From Streptoalloteichus tenebrarius (GTDB taxonomy: Bacteria > Actinomycetota > Actinomycetes > Mycobacteriales > Pseudonocardiaceae), in the NCBI RefSeq assembly GCF_024171885.1, contig NZ_JAMTCP010000003.1:291125-355124 (forward strand): a stretch of 64,000 bases of DNA. Reading direction: 5' to 3'. A model generated the notes under the pieces. That model searched no databases. It was given only the letters and a program-made list of their open reading frames with translations, and was not told the origin of the DNA. Position 1 is the stretch's first letter. Every line of letters begins with the position of its first letter. A program made the position numbers and the translations under genes. Positions 9,007-16,705 of the stretch are shown here, piece after piece.

Positions 9007-9870
9007 TCAGTGGAGCGGGCCGGCGCCGCGCGTCGCGGTCCCGATCGCGGTCACGCCGACGCTGTGGGCCACGCCGACCAGCAGCAGCGCCACGTCGAGC
9101 AGGACGACGATCCGCACCGCGCCGGCCAGGACCCGGCGCTCCGGGCTGACCAGTCCCCACACGAGCACCGCCGTGGTCACGGCGACGATCCCGAGGGCGG
9201 GCGGCGTGGGGACGCCCGGCCCGAGCGCGAGCGCCGCCGAGGCAACCACCAGCAGCACGGCCGCGCCGGCCCTGGTCGCGGTGGCGCCCAACCGGTGGGG
9301 GAGCCCGCGCACGCCCGTCGGAACGCTCCCGCGCAGGTCGTGCAGCACCGTGGCGAAGTGGACGCCGGAGCCGAGCGCCGCGCCAGCCACGATGAGCCAC
9401 ACTGGGGGCGGCCGCACACCGGGCGTTCCCGCGAGCACGACCACCGGGAGCAGGCCGAACGCGACCACGTAGGGGAGCACGGACACCGCCGTGGCCTTCA
9501 GGCCGAGGGCGTACCCCCACCCGGCGGTCAGGACCAGGATCTGGAGGACGCCGGCCACCGGGCCGGACAACGCCGACAACGGCACGCAGACCAGCGCGGC
9601 CATCACCGCGCACGCGCCCACCAGTTCCCGGGTGGCCGCGTCGGGCGCGGACGACTCGTCCGCGGGCCCGGACGTGCGGTCCCAGCCCGCGTCCAGGTAG
9701 TCGCTGAGCCACCCGATCGACAGGAAGGTGGCGAGCTGGGTGAGGCCGACGGCGACCAGCCCACCCGGTCCCCGGCCCACGGCCGCGCCGAGCGCGACGG
9801 TCGCCACCGTGACCGCCAGGGTCGATCCGGGGTGGGCGGCGCGCAGCAGCGCCGCTAGGCCGTGGCCCAT
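9007..9870 (-). CDS. UbiA family prenyltransferase-like membrane protein
   Basis: About 287 residues from ATG at 9870, with eight to nine hydrophobic segments. The Asp-rich motif SDYLDAGWDR (about 50-59) resembles the first D-x-x-D of UbiA prenyltransferases, and GVHFATVLHDLRG occupies the place of the second Asp-rich loop, here with only one Asp. The next gene upstream on the same strand overlaps its start by 16 nt, so they are coupled. The weakened second Asp motif means the substrate (aromatic acceptor or other lipid) is uncertain. Confidence 0.7.
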   Translation of the reverse strand: MGHGLAALLRAAHPGSTLAVTVATVALGAAVGRGPGGLVAVGLTQLATFLSIGWLSDYLDAGWDRTSGPADESSAPDAATRELVGACAVMAALVCVPLSALSGPVAGVLQILVLTAGWGYALGLKATAVSVLPYVVAFGLLPVVVLAGTPGVRPPPVWLIVAGAALGSGVHFATVLHDLRGSVPTGVRGLPHRLGATATRAGAAVLLVVASAALALGPGVPTPPALGIVAVTTAVLVWGLVSPERRVLAGAVRIVVLLDVALLLVGVAHSVGVTAIGTATRGAGPLH

Positions 9871-10379
9871 GCGTGCGCCTCCTGCTCGGTGCGGATCCGC
9901 ACGGCCAGGGTCAGCAGGTACAGGGCGCTGAACAGCGACGCGGTCAACCACGCCGAGTGGGTCATCGGCAGCGCCACGCCCTCCACCAGCACGGCCAGAT
10001 AGTGGGGGTGGCGGAACCACCGGTACGGGCCGCTGGTGACCAGGGGGACGCCGGGCAGGACCACGATCCGGGCCGTCCACCGGGGGCCGAGCGCGGTGAT
10101 GCACCACCGGCGCAGCGCCTGCGCGGCGACGGTCAGCGCCGCCATGGGCCAGGCCAGCGCGGGCAGGAACGGGCGCTGCGCGGCCCACGGCTCGACCAGG
10201 CAGCCGACCAGGAGGCCGCCGTGGAGCAGGAGCACGGCGGGGTAGTGCCGCACGCCGAACTCGACCCCGCCCCGGGAGCGGGCCCAGTCGAGCTGCCGGC
10301 GGCTGCGTTTGAGCTCGTCCCACCGTTCGGCGGTCACGAGCAGGACCAGTCCCAGGTACACGAGGGTCGACGCCGGCAT
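9855..10379 (-). CDS. isoprenylcysteine carboxyl methyltransferase (ICMT) family protein
   Basis: A 174-residue membrane protein. The start at 10379 is chosen because AGGTAGG precedes it and the residues further upstream are not protein-like. It has four to five hydrophobic segments and the ICMT signature TSGPYRWFRHPHYLAVLVEG (about 116-135) with a late Glu in RIRTEQEAH. Family members methylate prenylcysteines or, in bacteria, phenolic lipids and quinone-like products next to type III polyketide synthases. Overlap with the UbiA-like gene suggests one lipid-modifying module. No polyketide synthase is present in the window. Confidence 0.75.
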   Translation of the reverse strand: MPASTLVYLGLVLLVTAERWDELKRSRRQLDWARSRGGVEFGVRHYPAVLLLHGGLLVGCLVEPWAAQRPFLPALAWPMAALTVAAQALRRWCITALGPRWTARIVVLPGVPLVTSGPYRWFRHPHYLAVLVEGVALPMTHSAWLTASLFSALYLLTLAVRIRTEQEAHAWATA

Positions 10380-10771
10380 GGCCACACCTACCTGACGAGC
10401 GTGGGGGGATCGGGGTGGTGCGTCGCGTCGGCCGGCACCGGGCGCTTCGGCGCCGCCCCGTCGCCGGCTGGCGCGCCGCGGGGGCGCGCGACGGGCACGG
10501 CGCTGCGGGACATCTCGCTCCGACGGGTGGGTGCGGGCAGACGGCAGTGGAGCCATCGGCACGCCGCCCGCGCCGCTCCATCACCCACACTGATGATCAC
10601 TCGGTGGTTGCCGGTGTGGCAATCGTGGCTTCAGTGCCCAGTGAAGGGGACCGTGTTCCCGGGAGCGTGAGACCCGGCTCACCTGAGGGAACGCGATCAC
10701 ACCGCGGCCGGGCCGCGGCGAGGGGGAGGACGCGTGGACGTCCCCCCATCCGGTGGGGCTAGGGTTCCCGC
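10380..10771. other. intergenic region, divergent promoters
   Basis: No credible gene. It separates the ICMT/UbiA pair from pafBC. Just before the pafB -10 box there is an imperfect hairpin of a G-rich and a C-rich arm (about 10722-10746), and an inverted TTGCC/GGCAA lies near 10610. Confidence 0.35.
10760..10765 (+). promoter_or_regulatory. -10 box of a probable leaderless pafB promoter
   Basis: TAGGGT followed by 6 nt and the pafB GTG at 10772, without a Shine-Dalgarno sequence. Confidence 0.5.
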
Positions 10772-11773
10772 GTGTCCACCGCCCGTGCCGAACGTCTGGT
10801 CAACCTGGTGCTGTGTCTGCTGTCCACACGGCAGTACCTGACCGCCGAGCGGATCCGCGGCATCGTCCCCGGCTACGCGGACGCGCCCAGCGACGAGGCG
10901 TTCTTCCGGATGTTCGAACGGGACAAGGCGGAGCTGCGCGACCTCGGCATCCCGCTGGAGGTCGGCAGGAACTCCGTGTTCGACCCCGCCGACGGCTACC
11001 GCATCGCCCGCAGGGACTACGAGCTGGGCGACGTCGACCTGGAGCCGGACGAGGCCGCCGCCGTGGCCCTCGCCGTGCGGCTGTGGGACTCCCCCGAGCT
11101 GACCGGCGCGGCGCACGGCGCGTTGCTGAAGCTGCGCGCCGCCGGTGTGGACGTCGACGAGACCGCCCCCGCCGCCGTCGAGCCGAAGGTCAGGGCCACC
11201 GAGCCGGCCTTCGCGCCGCTGCTGGCCGCCGTGCGGGACGGCAGGGCGGTGACCTTCGACTACCGCCGCAAGATGGGGCCTGACGTGCTGCGCCGCGAGG
11301 TCGAGCCGTGGGGCGTGGTCTCCTGGCGGGGCCGCTGGTACCTGGTGGGCCACGACCGGGGGCGGGACGCCACGCGGTGCTTCCGGCTGTCCCGGATCGT
11401 CGGCGAGGTGCGCTGCGTCGGCCCCGAGGGGGCCGTGCGCCGCCCGGCCGACGTGGACCTGCTGCGGTTCGTCGCCGGCTCCTCCGACGAGCCCGCGCCG
11501 CCCACCACCGTGCGGCTGTGGGTCGCCGAGGGCAGGGCGCACGGGCTGCGCCGTCGCGGCCGGCCGCTCAGGCGGGTCGAGCTGGACGGCGAGCCCGGCG
11601 ACGTGATGGAGGTCGACCTGCACTTCTCGGAGTCGGCCGACAAGTGGATCGCCGGGTACGGGCCGGACGTGGTCGTGCTGGAGCCGGACACGCTGCGCAG
11701 GGCGGTCACGGAGCTGCTGGAGGGCGCCGCCGGCCGGCGGGAGGCGGGCGTGCGGGAGGAGAGCCGGTCGTGA
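10772..11773 (+). CDS. pafB: WYL-domain transcriptional regulator PafB
   Basis: A 333-residue protein with an N-terminal DeoR-like winged helix-turn-helix (about 1-70, EAFFRMFERDKAELRDLGIPL), a middle WYL domain (about 150-215, with FDYR and WGVVSWRGRWYLVGHD) and a C-terminal WCX extension. In mycobacteria PafB and PafC form a heteromeric activator of a RecA/LexA-independent DNA damage response. Its TGA overlaps the GTG of pafC by 4 nt, so the two are translationally coupled. Position next to pafA is the conserved arrangement. Confidence 0.92.
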   Translation: MSTARAERLVNLVLCLLSTRQYLTAERIRGIVPGYADAPSDEAFFRMFERDKAELRDLGIPLEVGRNSVFDPADGYRIARRDYELGDVDLEPDEAAAVALAVRLWDSPELTGAAHGALLKLRAAGVDVDETAPAAVEPKVRATEPAFAPLLAAVRDGRAVTFDYRRKMGPDVLRREVEPWGVVSWRGRWYLVGHDRGRDATRCFRLSRIVGEVRCVGPEGAVRRPADVDLLRFVAGSSDEPAPPTTVRLWVAEGRAHGLRRRGRPLRRVELDGEPGDVMEVDLHFSESADKWIAGYGPDVVVLEPDTLRRAVTELLEGAAGRREAGVREESRS

Positions 11774-12744
11774 GTGGTTCGACGGAGCGGTTGCCACGGC
11801 TGCTGGCCCTGGTCCCCTACCTGCTGGCCCGGCCGGGAATCCCGATCGAGGAGGCCGCCGCCGACTTCGGCGTGACCCCGAAGCAGCTTCGGCGCGACCT
11901 GGAGCTGCTGTGGATGTGCGGCCTGCCCGGCTACGGGCCCGGCGACCTCATCGACCTGTCGTTCGAGGGCGACACGGTCACGGTCACCTACGACGCCGGG
12001 ATGCGCCGCCCCCTGCGGCTCACCGCGGCCGAGGCGACCGCCCTGCTGGTCGCGTTGCGGGCGTTGGCCGACACCCCCGGCGTGGTCGACACGGCGGCGG
12101 TGCAGCGCGCGTTGGCCAAGGTCGAGGCGGCCGTGGGCCAGGCCCAGCCGGCCGGGGTCGTGGTCGGGGGGCTGGCGGTGCGGGAGCGGTCGGTCTCGCC
12201 GGAGACCCGCGCGACCGTCACCGCCGCGGCCCAGACCAAGAAGGCGCTGTGGCTGCGCTACTACACGGCCTCGCGCGACGAGATCACCGAGCGCATCGTG
12301 GACCCGATGCGGGTGCTGCTGGTGGAGGGCCGCAGCTACCTGGAGGCGTGGTGCCGCTCCGTGGAGCGGGTGCGGCTGTTCCGGCTGGACCGCGTCGACG
12401 CCGTGCGGGTGCTGGACGAGCCGGCGAGCCCGCCGCCGCACGCCCGGCCGAAGGACGTCTCCGCCGGCCTGTTCGGCCCGGAGCCCGGACAGGGCGTCGC
12501 GGTGCTGGAGCTGTCGGCGGACGCGCGGTGGGTCGCCGAGTACTACCAGGTGGACGACCTGGTGGAGCTGGGCGAGGGCCGGGCGAGGGTGTGGATGCGG
12601 TACTCCGACCCGTCGTGGATGGTGCGGTTGCTGCTGGGCCTCGGCGACCACGCCCGCGTGGTCGAGCCGGAGTCCCTGGCCCGTCAGGTCGCGGAGCGCG
12701 CGGAGGCCGCGCTCGCGCGTCTGTCCCGCCACCCCTCCCTCTAG
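11770..12744 (+). CDS. pafC: WYL-domain transcriptional regulator PafC
   Basis: A 324-residue partner of PafB with the same layout: winged HTH (PIEEAAADFGVTPKQLRRDLELL, about 24-46), a WYL domain (about 140-200, WLRYYTASRDEITERIVDPM and SYLEAWC) and a C-terminal domain. The start at 11770 is chosen for the GTGA overlap with the pafB stop and because upstream residues in this frame are a shadow of pafB. It ends shortly before a repeat-rich intergenic region. Confidence 0.92.
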   Translation: MSGSTERLPRLLALVPYLLARPGIPIEEAAADFGVTPKQLRRDLELLWMCGLPGYGPGDLIDLSFEGDTVTVTYDAGMRRPLRLTAAEATALLVALRALADTPGVVDTAAVQRALAKVEAAVGQAQPAGVVVGGLAVRERSVSPETRATVTAAAQTKKALWLRYYTASRDEITERIVDPMRVLLVEGRSYLEAWCRSVERVRLFRLDRVDAVRVLDEPASPPPHARPKDVSAGLFGPEPGQGVAVLELSADARWVAEYYQVDDLVELGEGRARVWMRYSDPSWMVRLLLGLGDHARVVEPESLARQVAERAEAALARLSRHPSL

Positions 12745-12918
12745 ACCTGGGTCGTCCTCCGGTCACGCCACGAGACGCCCAGCCGCGCTCCGGCCGTGCT
12801 CCGTGATTCCGTCGGGGTTCTGTGGCGTCCTTCCGAGCCCTGTTGGCCCGCTGTCCGGCTTCTGTCGTCGATCGAGTCGGGTTGACCACGTGCGCCCTGA
12901 CGGGAGCCACGGCACTGT

Positions 12919-13068
12919 CAACATCTGCCTGGACGGGCAACATCTGCCTGGACGGGCAACATCTGGCCGGAGGGCAACAACTGGCTGGACGGGCAACATC
13001 TGGCCGGAGGTCAACATTCGGCTGGATGGGCGGTCTTCGGCCGGGCGGGCGACATTCGTCGGACGGGG
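12919..13068. repeat. intergenic tandem repeat, 18-19 nt units
   Basis: Eight head-to-tail units of 18 or 19 nt with consensus CAACATCTGCCTGGACGGG. Units 1 and 2 (12919-12937, 12938-12956) are identical. Units 3 and 5 are 18 nt and share CAACATCTGGCCGGAGG. Units 6-8 decay progressively. The array fills most of the gap between pafC and the alpha/beta hydrolase gene and ends 44 nt before the latter. The two most alike units lie at one end, suggesting recent expansion there. No spacers, so it is not a CRISPR array. Confidence 0.8.
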
Positions 13069-13112
13069 GACCGGCGCGTGTCGCCCCGGCCGGCGTGACG
13101 GAGTGAGGGGAC

Positions 13113-14036
13113 ATGGCGGCGGAGAAGGTGGAGGGCGTTCGCGCCGACGCCGGGCGACGGCCCACGTTCGTGTTCGTCCACGGTTCCGGCAGCAACGCGT
13201 TCCTGTGGACGTCGGTGATCCGTGAGCTGGCGCTGCTGGGGCACCGCGCGCTCGCCGTCGACCTGCCCGGCCACGGGTTCGACGCCGCGTTCCCGCTGGC
13301 CTACCAGGCGCCGCAGGACCTCGACGCGCTGGTCTCGGAGCCCTCGGCGATGGCGGCGGTCCGGTTGGAGGACAACGTCGAGCACGTCGTGGGGCTGCTG
13401 CGCCGGGTGGCCGAGCACGGCCCGGTGGTGCTGGTCGGGCACAGCCTCGGCGGGGCCACGATCACCCGGGTGGCCAGTGAGGCCCCCGAGCTGGTCGACC
13501 GCCTGGTGTACGTCGCGGGGTGGTGCTGTGTGCGGCTGCGCAGCGTGGCCGACTACCTCCAGACGCCGGAGTTCCAGCGCAGCCTGCTGCTCAGGGTCAG
13601 GGGCCTGCCCGGGGTGGACCGGCGGGGCGCGGGGCGGACCAACTGGCGGTCGGCGGACCCGGCCTTCCTCGCCGACGCGCACGCCGCGATGATGGGCGAC
13701 GCCAGCGAGGAGGAGTTCCGCGCGGTGCTCAACACCCTGCAACCCGACGAGTCGCTGCGCGTGTTCCTCGCCGACTCCCGGCCGGAGCCCGCCACCTGGG
13801 GCGCGGTGCCCCGGACCTACGTGCGGCTCACCCTGGACCGGACGATGACCCCGGAGTTGCAGGACCTGCTAATCAGGGAGGCCGACGCGCTGACCCCGGA
13901 CAACCCGTTCGAGGTGCGGGACCTGGCCACGAGCCACCTCGGTTTCGTCCGACAGCCCTCGGCCATGGCGAAGATCCTCGACTCCCTGGACTGGGGGCCG
14001 GCGGACCTCGACCGGGAGCCGGGGGACCGCGCGTGA
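13113..14036 (+). CDS. alpha/beta fold hydrolase
   Basis: A 307-residue hydrolase. FVHGSGSNAFLW (about 21-32) is the oxyanion-hole loop, VGHSLGG (108-114) is the nucleophile elbow with Ser111, and TSHLGF near residue 272 carries the probable catalytic His. Start at ATG 13113, with GTGAGGGG upstream. It interrupts the pafC-tatA adjacency usual in mycobacteria. Substrate unknown; esterases, haloperoxidase-like and hydroxynitrile-lyase-like enzymes share this fold. Confidence 0.8.
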   Translation: MAAEKVEGVRADAGRRPTFVFVHGSGSNAFLWTSVIRELALLGHRALAVDLPGHGFDAAFPLAYQAPQDLDALVSEPSAMAAVRLEDNVEHVVGLLRRVAEHGPVVLVGHSLGGATITRVASEAPELVDRLVYVAGWCCVRLRSVADYLQTPEFQRSLLLRVRGLPGVDRRGAGRTNWRSADPAFLADAHAAMMGDASEEEFRAVLNTLQPDESLRVFLADSRPEPATWGAVPRTYVRLTLDRTMTPELQDLLIREADALTPDNPFEVRDLATSHLGFVRQPSAMAKILDSLDWGPADLDREPGDRA

Positions 14037-14091
14037 GGGGCGGGACCGGAGGCGTCACCTGCCGTCCACCTTCGTTCGTTACGGTGTGGGC

Positions 14092-14325
14092 GTGCCCTAC
14101 CTGGTGAGCCTGCTGCTGGTCGTGCTGGGACTGGTCGTCCTGGCCGCGCTCGTCGTCCCGGTGCTGCGGTCGCTGCGGCGGTTCGCCGTGGCGAGCAGGG
14201 CGTTGCGGGCCACGACAGGGGACGGGGTCGGGCTGCTCCGGGCACGGGCGGCAGCCCTCAGGGTGGCCGTGGCCGAGCGGCGCGCCGGGGATCTCGACGA
14301 GCCATCCACCCCGCGTACCATCTGA
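14092..14325 (+). CDS. small single-span membrane protein upstream of tatA
   Basis: A 77-residue protein with one N-terminal membrane segment (VSLLLVVLGLVVLAALVVPVL) and a basic, Arg/Ala-rich cytoplasmic helix. A TACGGT box lies at 14080-14085, exactly 6 nt before the GTG at 14092, indicating a leaderless start; GTG at 14086 is an alternative. It lies 26 nt before tatA and is probably cotranscribed with tatAC. Function unknown. Confidence 0.6.
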   Translation: MPYLVSLLLVVLGLVVLAALVVPVLRSLRRFAVASRALRATTGDGVGLLRARAAALRVAVAERRAGDLDEPSTPRTI

Positions 14326-14351
14326 CCGGGGGAGACAGGAGGACCACGATC

Positions 14352-14633
14352 ATGCCAAGCCTCGGTGGCTGGGAGCTGCTCATTCTGGTCGGTGTGCTGG
14401 TGCTGTTGTTCGGCGCGAAGAAGCTGCCGGACACCGCGCGCGCCGTCGGCCGCTCGATGCGCATCTTCAAGGCGGAGACCAAGGGGATGCGGCAGGACGA
14501 CGAGCAGGCGCGGACCGAGACGGCCCCGCCCGCGCAGCCGGCGCCGCCGCAGCAGCTACCGCCGGCCCAGCCGGCCCCGCAGGCGTCCTCCTCCGCCGAG
14601 CGCGCGCAGCCGCGTAACGACGTCAACCACTGA
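14352..14633 (+). CDS. tatA: Tat translocase subunit TatA
   Basis: A 93-residue TatA/TatE-type subunit: an N-terminal membrane helix WELLILVGVLVLLFGAKKLP with the conserved FG hinge, then an amphipathic helix (DTARAVGRSMRIFKAE) and a Pro/Gln/Ala-rich disordered tail. It forms the protein-conducting assembly of the twin-arginine pathway with TatC, encoded 17 nt downstream. A Tat-dependent lipoprotein is encoded in this window at 48955. Confidence 0.93.
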   Translation: MPSLGGWELLILVGVLVLLFGAKKLPDTARAVGRSMRIFKAETKGMRQDDEQARTETAPPAQPAPPQQLPPAQPAPQASSSAERAQPRNDVNH

Positions 14634-14650
14634 GAGGGGCGGTCCGCACC

Positions 14651-15700
14651 GTGGGGAGCAACCCGCTCCGCCGCGACGGGTCGTCGCGCCGAGGGAGGCG
14701 CCGTTGGGGTCGTCGTCACAACCCCGACGGCACCATGACGCTCATCGAGCACCTCTACGAACTGCGCTACCGGCTCACGGTGTCGTTCGCGGCCCTGGCG
14801 GTGGCGACGCTGATCGGGTTCTGGTGGTTCGAGAGCGCGCCGATCGACACCTCGTTCCTCCGGATCCCGAGCCTGGGCGAGTTGCTCAAGGACCCGTACT
14901 GCTCGGTGCCGAAGCCGCCGAGGGTCGACGTCGGCGGTGACAGCGGCGGCTGTCAGCTCCTCGGCACCGCGCCGCTGGACGCGTTCATGCTGCGGCTGAA
15001 GGTCGCGATGAGCGCGGGCGCGGTCCTGTCGAGCCCGTTCTGGCTCTACCAGCTCTGGTCCTTCATCACCCCCGGGCTCTACGCGAAGGAGCGCAAGTTC
15101 GCGCTGACCTTCGTCGGGTTCGCGACCGCGCTGTTCGCCACCGGCGCGGTGCTGGCGTACTACGTGGTGGCCGAGGGCCTGAAGTTCCTGCTCGGCTTCG
15201 GCGGGGACACGGTGGGCATCATGCTCACCGGCGAGAAGTACTTCGGCTTCATGCTCGGCATGTTGCTGGTGTTCGGTGTGAGCTTCGAGCTGCCGTTGCT
15301 GGTGGTCATGCTCAACCGGCTCGGCGTGCTGACCTACGACAAGCTCAAGCGGTGGCGGCGCGGGCTGATCTTCGGTCTGTTCGTGTTCGCGGCCGTGGCC
15401 ACGCCGGGCCAGGACCCGTTCTCGATGTTGGCGCTGGCGTTGGCGCTGACCGCGTTGTTCGAGTTGTCGGTGCAGGTCGCGCGGCTGCACGACCGGCGGA
15501 AGGCCCGGCAGCGTCTGGCGGAGGGCTGGGACGGGCTGTCCGACGACGAGGCCTCGCCGCTGCACCACGAGCCGGAGCCGGTCGACCCGCCGGAGCCGGT
15601 CGTCGGGTCGGAGCCGTCGCGGCCGGCGACCGGGTCGCCGCCGCCGGAGGTCGGTGACGGCCGGCGGAGCGCCTACACCGCCTACGACGACGTCACCTGA
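14651..15700 (+). CDS. tatC: Tat translocase subunit TatC
   Basis: A 349-residue six-helix receptor of the Tat pathway, starting at GTG after GAGAGGGGCGG. The N-terminal cytoplasmic segment MTLIEHLYELRYRL is the twin-arginine recognition region. A periplasmic insertion with two Cys residues (about 85-103) and the sequence PFWLYQLWSFITPGLY are typical of actinobacterial TatC. The C-terminal tail (about 290-349) is acidic and Pro-rich. It follows tatA closely and precedes a lipid kinase. Confidence 0.94.
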   Translation: MGSNPLRRDGSSRRGRRRWGRRHNPDGTMTLIEHLYELRYRLTVSFAALAVATLIGFWWFESAPIDTSFLRIPSLGELLKDPYCSVPKPPRVDVGGDSGGCQLLGTAPLDAFMLRLKVAMSAGAVLSSPFWLYQLWSFITPGLYAKERKFALTFVGFATALFATGAVLAYYVVAEGLKFLLGFGGDTVGIMLTGEKYFGFMLGMLLVFGVSFELPLLVVMLNRLGVLTYDKLKRWRRGLIFGLFVFAAVATPGQDPFSMLALALALTALFELSVQVARLHDRRKARQRLAEGWDGLSDDEASPLHHEPEPVDPPEPVVGSEPSRPATGSPPPEVGDGRRSAYTAYDDVT

Positions 15701-15762
15701 GGTTGGCGTGGGGATGGTGCGCCCTGGCGCGGCTACCCGCCGGTAGGACAAGATGCCGCTCC

Positions 15763-16644
15763 GTGCGCACCGTCCTCCTCGTCAACCCCGTCGCGGCCAA
15801 CGGCGCCGCCGCCCGCGTCGCCGGCAGCGTCGCCCACCGCCTGCGCGAGGCCGCCACCGACCTCGCGGTGAAGGTCGCCGGGACCGCCGACGCCACCACC
15901 GGCCTCGCCCTGCGGGCCGTCGCCGACGGGGCGGACGTGGTCGCCGTCCTCGGCGGGGACGGCTCGGCCCACGCGGCGTTGCAGGCCTGCGCCGGCACCG
16001 GCACGGCGCTGGCCGTGATCCCGGCGGGCACCGGCAACGACCTCGCCGCCGCCCTCGACCTGCCGTCCGACCCGCTGGCCGCCGCCGAGGTCGTCGCCTC
16101 CGCGTTGCGGGAGCGGCGGCGCCGGCGGATGGACCTCGGCCGGATCTCCGGCGGCGGGTGGTTCGCCACCGTGCTGTGCGCGGGGTTCGACGCGGCGGTC
16201 AACGAGCGGGCGAACGCGATGCGGTGGCCGAGGGGGCCGCGCCGCTACGACCTGGCGATCCTGCTGGAGCTGGCCCGGCTCGGCCCGCGCCCGCTGGTGG
16301 TGGACAGCGCCGAGGGCCGGCTGGAGCTGGAGGCCACGCTCGTCGCCGTGGGCAACACCGACCGGTACGGCGGCGGCATCCCGATCTGTCCCGACGCCGA
16401 TCCCACGGACGGGTGGTTTGACCTAACCGTGGTGGGACGGGCCAGCCGGGCGGCGCTGGTGCGGATCCTGCCGAGGCTGCGGGACGGCCACCACGTCGAC
16501 CATCCGGCCGTGACGACCCTGCGTGCCCGCTCGGTGCACCTCGGTGGGCAGAACGGGTGGGTCGCCTACGCCGACGGCGAGCGGCAGGCCCGGCTTCCGT
16601 TGACGGTCCGTTGTGAACCGGGGGCGTTGTCCGTCGTCGTGTGA
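15763..16644 (+). CDS. diacylglycerol kinase-family lipid kinase
   Basis: A 293-residue DAGK catalytic-domain protein. VLLVNPVAANG (N-terminal), VLGGDGSAHAAL and IPAGTGNDLAAALDLP are the ATP-binding and catalytic motifs, and GGGIPICPDADPTDGWFDL is the usual C-terminal beta-sandwich motif. The GTG start at 15763 places RTVLLVNP at the N-terminus as in relatives; upstream residues in frame are not conserved-looking. In actinomycetes such kinases are assigned to DAG or phosphatidylinositol-mannoside precursor phosphorylation; exact substrate unknown. Confidence 0.85.
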   Translation: MRTVLLVNPVAANGAAARVAGSVAHRLREAATDLAVKVAGTADATTGLALRAVADGADVVAVLGGDGSAHAALQACAGTGTALAVIPAGTGNDLAAALDLPSDPLAAAEVVASALRERRRRRMDLGRISGGGWFATVLCAGFDAAVNERANAMRWPRGPRRYDLAILLELARLGPRPLVVDSAEGRLELEATLVAVGNTDRYGGGIPICPDADPTDGWFDLTVVGRASRAALVRILPRLRDGHHVDHPAVTTLRARSVHLGGQNGWVAYADGERQARLPLTVRCEPGALSVVV

Positions 16645-16705
16645 GTGACGACCGGCGCGGACGTATTTCGCGCGCCACGGGCCCCGGATGTGGAAACCTG
16701 AACGG

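Noticed and set aside
12919..13068. CRISPR array
   Set aside because: Units abut directly without spacers and no cas genes are present.
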